DNA of 64,000 bases, taken from the NCBI GenBank assembly GCA_025084515.1, contig JAJAGP010000207.1, positions 1-64,000 on the forward strand, written 5' to 3'. Under the pieces are notes generated by a model. It was not told the origin of the DNA, did no database searches, and saw nothing but the letters and a program-made list of their open reading frames with translations. The position numbers and the translations under genes were made by a program. Shown piece by piece: positions 45,821-58,400 of the stretch. Source of the stretch: Ancistrus triradiatus (Eukaryota; Chordata; Actinopteri; Siluriformes; Loricariidae). How positions within the stretch are numbered: the stretch's first letter is position 1; every line of letters begins with the position of its first letter.

Positions 45821-46834
45821 AAGCTTACGATTCATTCTTGTGTACATCTTAAGCTGATGTTCATTCAGTCATGGCATTGCACAGTGCATGTTGGTTTAAA
45901 AATATTCATATTTGCAGTATGAATTTATAAATATGGGGCATACACATTAGGATCAGCATGTGGTCAATGATCTCAGGTGTTGCTGAGTAGATTAAAAACC
46001 TGTACAACATGTACAATTTAATGGAGCTACAAATTGGAAGAAATCCCTGAACTGATGTTTTTTTTTTCTGTGGATGGTGTTGATCTGACTATAAATGTAT
46101 AGATCACTCAAGTATCAGAGATCAGCAGGGCAGTCATGTCAAATGTTGACATTAAAGTTTATGTCCTGCTGGTAGTGTCATCACAGCATTTGGTAAATAT
46201 GGACCAATACATTTATAGCCCAAATTTTAATTTTAATCTTGTTTTTTAACTTGAGGAAACTGAAAAATTTATAATTTTTGGGGGTGTGAGCATGGTGGTA
46301 ATTGTGCTTTTATAATGTTTTTGCTTCCATCAATATAGCAAAGAGGCTGCATTAATTGGGGGGTTGATAACTGATACATTAACTTGAGTGCTCTCCTGTA
46401 GTCTTGTGTATCTCGGTAATATTGGTATTAATAATGGTAGATTTACCACAAGCCACCAGTTTGTGCAATTTTGAACACTAAACCAGCTTGGAGCATACAA
46501 ATCAGTGCCTGGTCAGACACTCATAATTCAACCTAATTCTTTGTACATTGATGCGTAAGTTCAGAAACTTCATATAATGCTATATATGTAAAACGTGTTT
46601 AATTTCTATTTTAATCATTTCTAGACAGAAATGTGTTTTAAATTGATTTACAAATGAATGTGCACTGCAAATGGTGTAGCATTTAAGGACCCTGCAAAAG
46701 GTTTAAAGAACCATAGATTAAAAAATAAGTAGCTTACTTCTGGCTGAACGTGGAAGTGGATTCATATTTATGTGGGATACACACTTTGCAATGCTTTTTC
46801 TGGTGTGGGCTGTAGTAGCAATAGGAGAAAAATG
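45821..46834. other. gene-free stretch, nothing recognised
   Basis: AT-rich; no exon or known repeat seen. Confidence 0.4.
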
Positions 46835-47420
46835 CCAGATCACTACCCTTCCATGGCCACAGATTCTCCTGGGGATCCCTAGACATTCATGAGCCAACTA
46901 TGAGACATAAATTCCTCCAACGAGTCCTGGATCTGCTCAAAGATTGACACGAATGGAAAAGCTCTAGCGGGAATCAACCAGTAGGTATCCTTATAAGATA
47001 GTCACTCCATCATAACTGGTCTCTCTTGACCCAAAGGAGCAGTGGCTGTAGTTCTGGTGCTCCAGGATTGATTAACATCACACTCTGTTATGATGAGTAA
47101 ACCTAGAAACCCTGTGGAGGAACCTCATTTCTTCTGCTTGTACCATGACATCCATTGGTCACTACCCAGAGCCCAAGACCAAAGGTGATGATAGGTTATT
47201 AGATTAACCATTAAACAAAGAACTGACATAAGACTAAGCTCCTGCAATGCCACCACAGAAGGGTAAAATGAAGATGACCACTTGTTGAACCAGTCTTGTG
47301 TGCCAAAGCAAAGCTCTTGCCACTACTTCTGAACAAGATTGAGGTATGACAACTCCTGCACTAGGGGCAGGCTATCTCCTTTCTCAGGAAGAGTACCAAG
47401 ACTAGACTGGTGTTAATATG
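46835..47420 (-). mobile_element. LINE relic, reverse-transcriptase C-terminal part
   Basis: On the minus strand the DNA resembles the last part of a teleost LINE ORF. It has a piece equivalent to LPQVEEF (near 47370, GCCTGCCCCTAGTGCAGGAG), a piece like the VMTER/MRFLRRV region near 47110-47170, and GGGATCCCCAGGAGAA near 46875 (equivalent to LGIPPEE). It is full of indels with no open frame. Confidence 0.6.
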
Positions 47421-47756
47421 TAGGATAAAAGTGAGCTCTCAAAATACAGAACTGTATTTCTGTATGTGTAGACTTAAGCAATGCAATTGTGATAGGATGG
47501 ACACAACAACGAGATGCACTGAGACAGACACATGATCTGTGTGGAAAGTGCCTGTGGACAAGTTGGACAGGTTTTTCTTGGATGAGATCAAGTCAGAGCA
47601 GACTGCTTATGTCTCCGCAGCATTATTTTACTCTTTAGCACGAGATATACAAGCCAGGAATGCCAAACCACAAATTACAACTGCTTTATCCACATGTTGC
47701 TAAATATGATCACTTTACTAGAGAAACCTGCATTACCTACTTTAATAGACAAACAC
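47421..47756. other. gene-free stretch, nothing recognised
   Basis: Unique-looking sequence between a LINE relic and a Tc1 copy. Confidence 0.4.
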
Positions 47757-48723
47757 ACATTTGTAATCGTTGGCGAGGTCACAAAACATCCCAGGGTAAC
47801 TTCTAAGCAACTGAAGGCCTCTCTCACAATGGCTAATGTTAGTGTTCATGAGTCCACCATCAGAAGAACACTGAACAACAATGGTGTGCATGGCAGGGTT
47901 GCAAGGACAAAGCCACTGCTCTCCATAAAGAACATTGCTGCTCGCCTGCAGTTTGATAAAGATCACGTGGACAAGCCAGAAGCTATTGGAAGAATGTTTT
48001 GTGGACGGATGTGACCAAAATAGAACTTTTTGGTTTAAAAGAAAAGGGTTGTGTTTGGAGAAAGGAAAACACTGCATTCCAGCATAAGAACCTTATCCCA
48101 TCTGTGAAACATGGTGGTGGTAGTATCATGGTTTGGGCCTGTTTTGCTGCATCTGGGCCAGAACAGCTTGCCGTCATTGACGGAACAATGAATTCTGAAT
48201 AATATCAGAGAAATCTGAAGGAAAATGTCAGGACATCTGTCCATGAACTGAATCTCAAGAGAAGGTGGGTCATGCAGCAAGACAATGACCTTAAGCACAC
48301 AAATCGTTCTACCAAAGAATGGTTAAAGAAGAATAAAGTTAATGATTTGGAATGATCAAGTCAAAGTCCTGATCTTAATCCAATCGAAATGTTGTGGAAG
48401 GACCTGAAGTGAGCAGTTAATGTGAGGAAACCCATCAACATCCCAGAGCTGAAGCTGTTCTGTATGGAGGAATGGGCTAAAATTCTTCCAAGCCGGTGTG
48501 ATCAAGAGTTACAGGAAATGTATTTTTGCCACTTACTAATATGTAATATTGGCTCATTTTCCTCAATAAATAAATAACCAAATATAATATTAAGTCTCAT
48601 TTGTTAACTAGGTTCTCTTTATATACTTTTAGGACTTGTGTGAAAATCTGATGATGTTTTAGGTCATATTTATGCAGAAACATAGAACATTCTAAAGGGT
48701 TCACAAACTTTCAAGCACCACTG
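47757..48723 (+). mobile_element. Tc1-like transposon, family A, 5'-truncated
   Basis: It begins inside the N-terminal domain (VIVGEVTKHPRVTSKQLKAS from 47766) and continues through MVWACFAASGPEQLA (about 48130) and NPIEMLWKD (about 48380). It ends in the right terminal repeat with TA at 48724-48725. The first HTH and left end are absent. Confidence 0.9.
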
Positions 48724-49094
48724 TAGCTAAAACCTCAATGGGACGAGGTAGAACAGGCTATTTCGACCATGTCAGTACCTCAAGCTCATTTGTGCCAACA
48801 CATAGAAGCCATCCTGTCCGTATGGGTCAAAATTTCTAAAGAGCGTTTCCTACACCTAGTGCTAGTGGAACCTGTGCCACGACGAGTTCTAAAGACCCAA
48901 CAATGTCCAACGCGCTGCTACATGGGTGTCTCTAATAAAGCGTCCATTCGGTGTTTAAATACAATAGTATTCAATGAATCATTGATATGATCGATAAGGA
49001 AGGCTGAGATTTTGCACCAGATAAACAAATCTCTGGTTTGCGGAGCTGGATTTGGGACAGCCTACTGTTTTCAGATGGCTATCTAGATTAGCGT

Positions 49095-49130
49095 GTTACC
49101 TGGCAACGTGTAGTGCTGAGCGCTGATTGG
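49095..49130 (+). promoter_or_regulatory. klhl3 upstream X-box and inverted CCAAT box
   Basis: 49095-49107 is GTTACCTGGCAAC, two inverted half sites matching the RFX X-box. GATTGG (an inverted CCAAT box) follows at 49125-49130. Both are about 300 bp before the start codon, in a region that becomes CpG-rich. Confidence 0.5.
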
Positions 49131-49423
49131 ACGGTGTTGGAAGCGGTAGGTTATCTGAGAGAGATGGAAAGAAAGTGAGCTTTCTGACAGTATGTAAACA
49201 TGGAGAAAGTGTGAGTCGTCGGTCTGGGACACAGCAGAGCCACGGATAAATAAAGCGCCGGAGTGTAGTCACACCACCGACCTACTGTGGGGTAACCGAC
49301 AGCACGAGAGAGAAAAGCGGAGACAAGCGAGCGGTTATGGGCTGCGGAACAGTCAGCTAGCTTTAGCAAAGCGTCAGCGTCCACCGTTAGCCGTTGAGCT
49401 GGCCTGGTAACGTCCCTGTGATA

Positions 49424-52400
49424 ATGGAGTTTGTCGGGTGAGCGCTGTTGTTACTGTATGAAAAACACTGTCAGTTTTATGTCTTCTAAAGAAGTAAATT
49501 TGTTCACTAAAGACGCACAAACTCACTGCTTTATGTTGTTTCATGACACATCATAGCGTTAGCTAACTAAGCTAGCTGGAGGTTTTCAAGAAATGCCTGG
49601 CTGTATAGTATAACGTGTGTGTGTTTGTAAAAAGAAAATTACTAATTTACTAATTACTAATTGTCCTTACTAAAGCAAGCAGTTACAGCTATAGCCTTCT
49701 GTCATTAAATGCAATATACCCAATTAGTAACGGCACCTTTATCGTAATATAGGGTTTTGATTGATACCACACGTTTTGTGAAACTATATCTGAGGACACC
49801 TCAAGCCCTCGTTTGTTCAGTTTGGACTATTCAGTTTTAAAATACGAATATAATGTGGACTGTGGTAGCCTAGCAGTTAAGGTACTGGAATATAGACCAA
49901 AAGGTCCAGGGTTCAAATCCCACCTCTGCCGAGCTGCCACTGTTGGGTCCTTGAACAAGGCCCTTAACTCACAATTACTTGGATTGTAAGATTGTATCAA
50001 TTGTAAGTCGCTCTGGATAAGGGCGTCTGCTAAATGCTGTAAATGTAAAAGTAAAACTGGTCTTGTTCATACTCAGCATTCCTTTGAGACACATCCTCCT
50101 TTTGGCTGTGATGTTGATCGCAGATTCTGATCCAGTACATTCTCACGTTCATGCATTTAGGCATGTAGACATGGTCAAGACAACCTGCTGAAGTTCACAC
50201 TGACCATCAGAATGTGGAAGAAAGGTGATTTAAGTGAGTTTGAACGTGGGATGGTTGTTGGCATTAGATGGGCTGGTCTTAGCATTTCAGAAAATGCTGA
50301 TTTATTGGTATTTTCAAACATGTATGTCTCTATATTTCTGGAATGGTATGAAAGAGAGATAATATCTATTGTGTGAGATGGACATGGTCAGTAACAATAC
50401 AGGTAGACTGTGATGTTTAAACTTGGTGCTGCAGTAACCCGTCAAGGTTCGACGTGTTGTGCATTCAGATATATGTATATGTATGTATATCATGTTTGTA
50501 ACGAGTGGTTAGCTGAGCTACTGCCTTTGTATGAGCTCGAACCAGTCTGGCCATTCTCCTCTGACGCCTGGGATCAACAAGGCATTTTCACCCAGACAAC
50601 TGCCACTCACTGGATATTTTCTCTTTTTCAGATCATTCTGTGTAAACTGTAGAGATGGCTGTTTGTGAAAATCCCAGTAAATAGCAGTTTCTGCAATAGT
50701 CAAGACCAGTCAGTCTAGCACCAACAACCAAAGTCACCTAAATCACCTTTCCTCCTCTTTCTGAGACTCAGTTTGTAGTTGAGCAGGTATTCTTGACCAT
50801 ATAGACATGCCTAAATGTGTTTAGTTGCTGCTATGTGATTGGCTGATTAGATATTTTTGGTAATGAGCAGTCAAACAGGTGTACCTAATTCAGTGTCTGG
50901 TGAGTGTATTTTTGTTTTCCGATTCAGCTTCTGTGGTGCTCAATGATTAGCTAAGCAAAATTAGTCGTGTTTTAAGAGCTGCCAGTGTGAAGTTGTAGAG
51001 GATGTGCATACAACATTGTTTTTGTGATTACCAGAAGCCGAGCTCCAGACCAGACAGTGTTGGATATAGAGGAGCATGAGAGGGACCCAGGGACACATAC
51101 CTTCAATCATACACATATGATGAAAGCATTTAGGATCATGAATGACCTAAGAAGGTTAGTTCAGATGATTTTAATTTCTATAGTGATTACAGTTTTGCAA
51201 AATTTGCTAAGAGTGTTTGATTTGTATTGGTAATACTGTACCAATTGCTGTAAATGTAGGTGATCATCCCCTGGCACAGACATAGCAACCCATATGCAGC
51301 CCCATGATGGACTGACTTTCCATCAAGGGCATGCTTATCCCTGTCCTCTGCTTAGGTGCCGGTGGCCCCGGCAACCCTGACCAGGAAACAGCAGGGTTAA
51401 AAATGTGAACTTCAAACTATGTATGCTGAAGTTTAAAGTGTATTTTATTTTATTGTTATATGTGAGCACAGCAGGAAGATCTTTTGTGATGTGCTGCTAG
51501 TAGCTGGACAAGTGGAGATTCCTGCTCATAAATTGGTGCTGGCTTCATGTAGTCCCTATTTCTGCGCAATGTTTACAGGTACATGAACTCTGATTTTGTG
51601 ATAACTCTTGCATGTTAAAAAAATGCATGTGTATCTGCCAAACAGGATTCATGGGTCAGGTCAGCGAGTTAACTTGGAGATATATGAGTTTTGTGGTCCA
51701 GGAAAGGTGAAGACTGCAAGAAGGTCTAGCTCTATAACACAATGCAATTGAAAAATTGTTAGCAGTAGGTCATGCAGTTATTGTAACTTTTGCAGTATTT
51801 ACTTTGCATTATCTGTATGGGGTAGAACATTAATGGTTTGGTAACATTAGTTTTTAAATTAAATTAATACATTTGTGCTAGTCGCACAATTTTTCTGTTT
51901 GTGTGTTAATGTACAGTGGGGCAAAAAAGTATTTAGTCAGCCACTGATTGTGCACGTTCTCCTACTTAGAAAGATGAGAGAGGTCTACCATAGGTACACT
52001 TTAACTATGAGAGACAAAATTAGAAAAAAAATCCAGGAAATCACATTGTAGGATTTTTAAAGAATTTAATTGTAAATTATGGTGGAAAATAAGTATTTGG
52101 TCAAGAACAAAAGTTCAGCTCAATACTTTGTAACATAACCTTTGCTGTCACTCATGGAAGGAGGTTTTTGCTTACAATCTCACGATACCTGGCCCCGTTC
52201 ATTCTTACTGTAACACGGATCAGTCGTCCTGTCCCCTTTTCAGAAAAACAGCCCCAAAGCATGATGTTTCCACCCCCATGCTTCCCAGTAGGTATGGTGT
52301 TCTTGGGATGCAACTCAGCATTCTTCTTCCTCCAAACATGACGAGTTGAGTTTTTACCAAAAAGTTCTATTTTGGTTTCATCTGACCACATGATATTCTC

Positions 52401-55400
52401 CCAATAGTCTTCTGGATCATCTATATGCTCTCTGGCAAACTTCAGAAGGACCTGGACATGTACTGGCATAAGCAGGGGGACAGATCTGGCACTGCAGGAT
52501 CTGAGTCCCTCTCGGCGTAGTGTGTTACTGATGGTAGCCTTGGTTACTTTGGTCCCTGCTCTCTGCAGGTCATTCATCAGGTCCCTCCGTGTAGTTCTGG
52601 GATTTTTGCTCACCGGTTCTCATGAGTCATTTTGACCCCATGGGATGAGATCTTGCGTGGAGCCCAGATCGAGGGAGATTAATCAGTGGTCTTGTGTATG
52701 TTCTTTTCCATTTTCTTGCAATTGCTTCCCACAGTAGATTTATCACCCCACCAGCTTAGCCTATTGTTAATTCACCTCTTCGAACTCCGTGTAGTTCTGG
52801 GATTTTTGCTCACCGTTCTCATGATCATTTTGACCCCATGGGATGAGATCTTGCGTGGAGCCCCAGATCGAGGGAGATTATCAGTGGTCTTGTATGTCTT
52901 CCATTTTCTTGCAATTGCTCCCACAGTAGATTTATTCACACCAACCTGCTTGCCTATTGTAGATTCACTCTTCCCAGCCTGGTGCAGGTCTACAATTTTC
53001 TTCCTGGTGTCCTTAGACAGCTCTTTGGTCTTTGCCATGGTTGAGTTTGGAGTCTGACTGTTTGAGGCTGTGGACAGGTTTCTTTTATAAAGATAACGAG
53101 GTCAAACAGGTGTCATTAATACAGGTAATGAGTGGAGGACAGAAGAGCTTCTTGAAGAAGTTATAGGTCTGTGAGAGCCAGAAATCTTGCTTGTTTGTGT
53201 GACCAAATACTTATTTTCCACCATGTCATTACAATTAAATTCTTTAAAAATCCTGTAGTGTGATTTCCTGGATTTTTTTCTCATTTTGTCTCTCATAGTT
53301 GAAGTGTACCTATGATGAAAATTACAGACCTCTCTCATCTTTCTAATTAGGAGAAATTGCACAATCAGTGGCTGACTAAATACTATTTTTGCCCCACTGT
53401 AGTTATGTGACTGAATCTACTATCTCACAAAACAGCAAAGCATATAGGCTAGAGAAGTATACAAAATAGTTTACCACTCTTACCAATCATGTAGGTATGT
53501 AGAATATAGGAAGAGTGAATAGGGAATCATGTTGTACTCAAGCTATAGCTATGGGTGCGTGCCTTTTCAAACCAAGTCCGATTTTAATGGACGAAAAAAA
53601 CGCATGTCAAGTTTTGAAAAAGAACATGCGTATGTTAATGTTGTCCTTCACACCGAGTCTGAAACTGACAGGCTGCAACATTGCGTAAAATTTTTAATTG
53701 CAGCCTTAAGCACAGAGTTCAGTTGTCAGACAGAACAGCTAATCCTGCTAGCAGCTGAGCACAAGCGCTTCTATGACAAGCAATACTCGGACCACACAAA
53801 CATGGATATTAAAGGAAATACCTGGCTGGAATATAGCTGCATTCTAAGTGCATTTTAATCTGTCCATGCCCACAAACCCACAAGCTATACCTTCCGGCAC
53901 TAATCTTTGCTCGTGTCTATGTTTTTTAAGTTGGTGATGGGAAAGACACACTGTGAAATCTCTGTGACACATTAAGAGATGGGAAATTAAAGAAAGCAAA
54001 AGCAGACAGGGAGTTTTCAGTGTTTAGACAAAAAAAATGGCGCACTTCGTGTGAAAATTGCATCCATGTTTTTGTGTGAAAAAATAGAACATTAAGCTGC
54101 GGAAATGCTTTTAACAGCGTTAAAGAAATTCTAAGAAATGGGCATGTTGGGCAGTCTTTGTTCAGTAGCCCTTAGGTTATGATTCGTCTTATAGCAGATG
54201 ACTACATCACTGGTTAAAAGAGGTAATCCAGTTTCCAAGTGGTACAAGTTCTTATTCTTGTTTATTACCAAATTTGTATTTTGGCATGTTGAACATTTTG
54301 TCATGAGATCACATTTTATGAATGTATGTCACAGCTCTCTTTGTGCTCTGCTGATGCTTTTGTCCTGTTTTGTCTGTGCAGGAGAAATGAGTGAAAGCAA
54401 AGCCAGTTGTGTTGAGATAAGGGATGTGGACGGACAGACGTTAAAAAACCTGGTGGACTACATTTACACAGCAGAGATTGAAGTATCAGAGGACAATGTT
54501 CAGGTGAGTTGAAACAAGCAGCATTATAGGTTTTCAAAACTTTATTGAAAGCTATTTCTGAACAGACGAGCTATTCTTGTAATTAACGATGTTGTCTACT
54601 ATGGAATGTGTACTTGTTCTCTGGATGAGGCGTGTGTTTCCTCCTCTTATTCCCAGGGGAAATGTGTGAAGTGCAGCGAAAGTGGTGTTTATTTTTACTG
54701 CTCTCGTCTTTCTAAACTGATGCTTCATGGATGTGAGAGATCAAACCTTGATGTGAATTCTTAGAGATTTGATAGAAACGCTTATGAGTGGGGGTGTTTA
54801 GCTACAGTCCCCTTGGCTGTAGAGACCAGATGTTTGTGTATAATGTGGAATAGGTGCAAGTGCTTAGTGAATCGATGTTAAATGACCTAGATTTTTCCTG
54901 TCAGGATGCATTTTCCGCATCAGTGGGAACCATGTACACTTTAGACCACTGTAAATACAATTATATTTACCCTATGCTTGAATAATATCCTTGTTTTCAG
55001 GTGCTACTCTGATTTCATTTGTATTTGTCTCTCTCCTTTCCTGAGAAAATTACAGACAGAATTACGTACTGTCCATTACTTAAATTTTTGTTCCATCCAG
55101 ACATGATTTTACAGCCAGGTGATGTCTCTCATTGGAATAAAGTGTTTTTGGCAGCTGCTTCTCACTGTAGGTGTTTTTCAACCATATACCTGAATTTACA
55201 AATGCATGGTTTAAATGTTAAGAGGACCTAACTCCGAGGAGTAGAAACAATATGAAATGGCAGCTTAAACTGGCTGACTAAAGCAGCATTTTCTCCGTTT
55301 GTAATTTTAACTTCAACTACAGGTATAGTAGTTTGATCCAAGGAAATTAGTGGTCGACCGATATGGGTTTTTTAATGGCCGACATTCCGATTGCAGGGTG

Positions 55401-58400
55401 ACCAATGGCCAATGTATTGCTGCTAATGTATTGGTACCAGATGCCACAGAACACCTTTTGAAGTCTTGGGAAGTCCATGCCTCGATGGGTCAGAGACATG
55501 GCAGCATAGGGAGGGACTGACTCAGTATTAGGCAGTTGGTTTTAATGTTATGGCTGATTGGTGTACAGTGGGTGCACCTCAGGGTAAATTCTAATTAACT
55601 TCTAAGCAACTGAAGGTCTCTCTCACATTGGCTAATGTTAATATTCATGAGTCCTCCATCAGAAGAACACTGAACAACAATGGTGTGCATGGCAGAGTTG
55701 CAAGGAGAAAGCCACTGCTCTCCAAAAAGAACATTGCTGCTCGTCTGCAGTTTGCTAAAGATGACGTGGACCAGCCAGAAGGCTATTGGAAGAATGTTTT
55801 GTGGACAGATGAGACCAAAATAGAAGTTTTTGGTTTAAAAGAAAAGCGTTATGTTTGGAGAAAGGAAAACCCAGGATAAGGTTCTTATTCCAGCATATCT
55901 GTGAAACATGGTGGTGGTAGTATCATGGTTTGGGTCTGTTTTGCTGCATCTGGGCCAGAACGGCCATCATTGATGAAACAATGAATTGTGAATTATATCA
56001 GAGCATTCTTAAGGAAAATGTCAGGACATCTGTTCATGAACTGAATCTCAAGAGAAGGTGGGTCATGCAGTCGTTCTACCAAAGAATGATTAAAGAAGAA
56101 TAAAGTTCATGTTTTGGAATGGCCAAGTCAAAGTCCTGACCTTAATCCAATGGAAATGTTGTGGAAGGACCTGAAGCGAGCAGTTAATGTGAGGAAACCC
56201 ACCAACATCCCAGAGCTGAAGCTGTTCTGTACAGAGGAATGGGCTAAAATTCCTCCAAGCCGGTGTGCAGGACTGATCAACAGTTACAGGAAACGTTTAG
56301 CTGCAGTTATTGCTGCACAGGGGGGGTCACACCAGATACTGAAAGTAAAGGTTCACATACTTTTGCCCCTCACTAATATGTAATATTGGACCATTTTCCT
56401 CAATAAATAAATGACCAAGGTATAATATTTTTATCTCATTTGTTTAACTGGGTTCTCTTTATCTACTTTTAGGACTTGTGTGAAAATCTGATGATGTTTT
56501 AGGCCATATTTATTCAGAAATATAGAAAATTCTAAAGAGTTCACAAACTTTCAAGCACCATTGTGTGTTTTGCAAGTGTATTTAAAAAAAAATCCAATCA
56601 CTTAATAAAAGGGACAAAAGGCATCCAGATGTAAAAGGGAACGGTTACTTTGTAAGTTTCATTTCATGAGGGTAGGGTATCAGGCTGATCTTCTCACACT
56701 GCATAATCTCTCTGAATAGGTTCTGTTGCCAGCAGCCAGCTTGCTGCAGCTGATGGAGGTAAGGCAGGTTTGCTGTGAGTTCCTGCAGGCACAGCTCCAC
56801 CCCACCAACTGCCTGGGCATCCGTGCATTTGCAGACCTACATACCTGTTCTGACCTACTTAATCAAGCCCAGTCCTACACTGGTGAGTTTGTAAGTTGTT
56901 CCTACTCATTTTGGAGCATTCAGGAATAATGTAGCTACTGTGTGTGTTGTTCTGTGCTTTGCAGAGCAGCATTTCTCTGAAGTTGTGCTTGGAGAGGAGT
57001 TCATGGGACTTTCTTTGCACCAAGTGTGCAGTCTTATCTCCAGTGACAAGCTGACTGTGTCTACTGAAGAAAAAGTAACTTTGCTTCTATTGCGTAAAGC
57101 TTTTTGTGTTTATTTTGTGTCCATTTGTAGTTACTGGAGCTAGAAGCTAATGTGTCAAAAGGACATCACAGGTTAGCAATTCAAACTTGAATATGGAATG
57201 TTCTTCTGGAACTAATAGTCTGGTATCTGGTTACGCAAAAGCAGTAGACAGATTGGGGGTGAAACTGTACTACATTGCTGTGCAATTCCAATGTCACTAT
57301 TATTGTTGTTGTTATTGTTGTTATTATTAATACACAGGTATGCATATTATTACACCATATTAAATACATATGTACTGTGCTTAGGGAATATATATGGGAT
57401 ACTGTAGCGTACTGGTATTGAGTAAATAGGCAAGATGCTGCAGTGTTTCTTATACTTTTTTACTATATTTAATATCGACAGGCGGCATGTGGTTTGTATA
57501 GTCGCCTCGCAGCTCTGAGATCCCCGGTTCGATCCTCAATGTCCTCCTGTGTTCGTGTGGATTTACTCCGGGTTCTCCAGTTTACTCTGGTTTACTTTTT
57601 AAAAAAAGTTTGCATTTGTTCAGTGATCTTTGATGGAAAAAACACTATTATTGAACCCTTACATTGAACAGTGATTACAGGATTTACTTAATTGTATCCT
57701 CTGCTATTACATTTACATTCAATTTGTGTCATTTAGCAGACACCCTTATCCAGAGTGACTCGTAACTGCTACCACCTTACAATCCAAGCAATTGTGAGTT
57801 TAAGGGACATGCTCAATGTCCAAATGGCGGCAGCTCTGCAGAAGTAGTATTTGACCCTTGGAACCATAGCCTTAACCACTAAGCCATCACAGTCCCATGC
57901 TATTTAAACCCCTTGTCTGAAATGGTCAAAGCCGTGAGCTTTGTGCACGTGAAGTCTTTGTTTCCGTGTACAACCTTTTTTTGTCAAAAATTCCAAGTTC
58001 CTGCACAAAATTTTTGCTAGCTGCACCTTTGTTGCATCTCTGTCGTGTTATGTTTTTGTGTGAGGAATTGGATGCAGCTCTGGTTAAAACATGGTTCGTT
58101 CATTTATAAACTGGCAGACACAGTTTTCCTGAGTTGTTAACAACATTAGCCTTTTACCACCAGAGCAAAATGTAAGAACCAAATATGTTTTCATGCGCGT
58201 CTTGCGTCTGTCCAGTAGTGTAGCCTTACCACTGCTGGATGTCACAATTTCATCTTTTCAGTTTAGTCTCTGGCCACATCCGTGTGCCTTCCTTAATAGT
58301 GTGTCTAGTTTGTTCAGTAAACAGAAGACTAAAGCCTGTGTCTCAGAAAGCTAGAAGGTTGCTGTGTAACAGAAGGAGGCGAGCTGTGTGTCAGTCTCAG

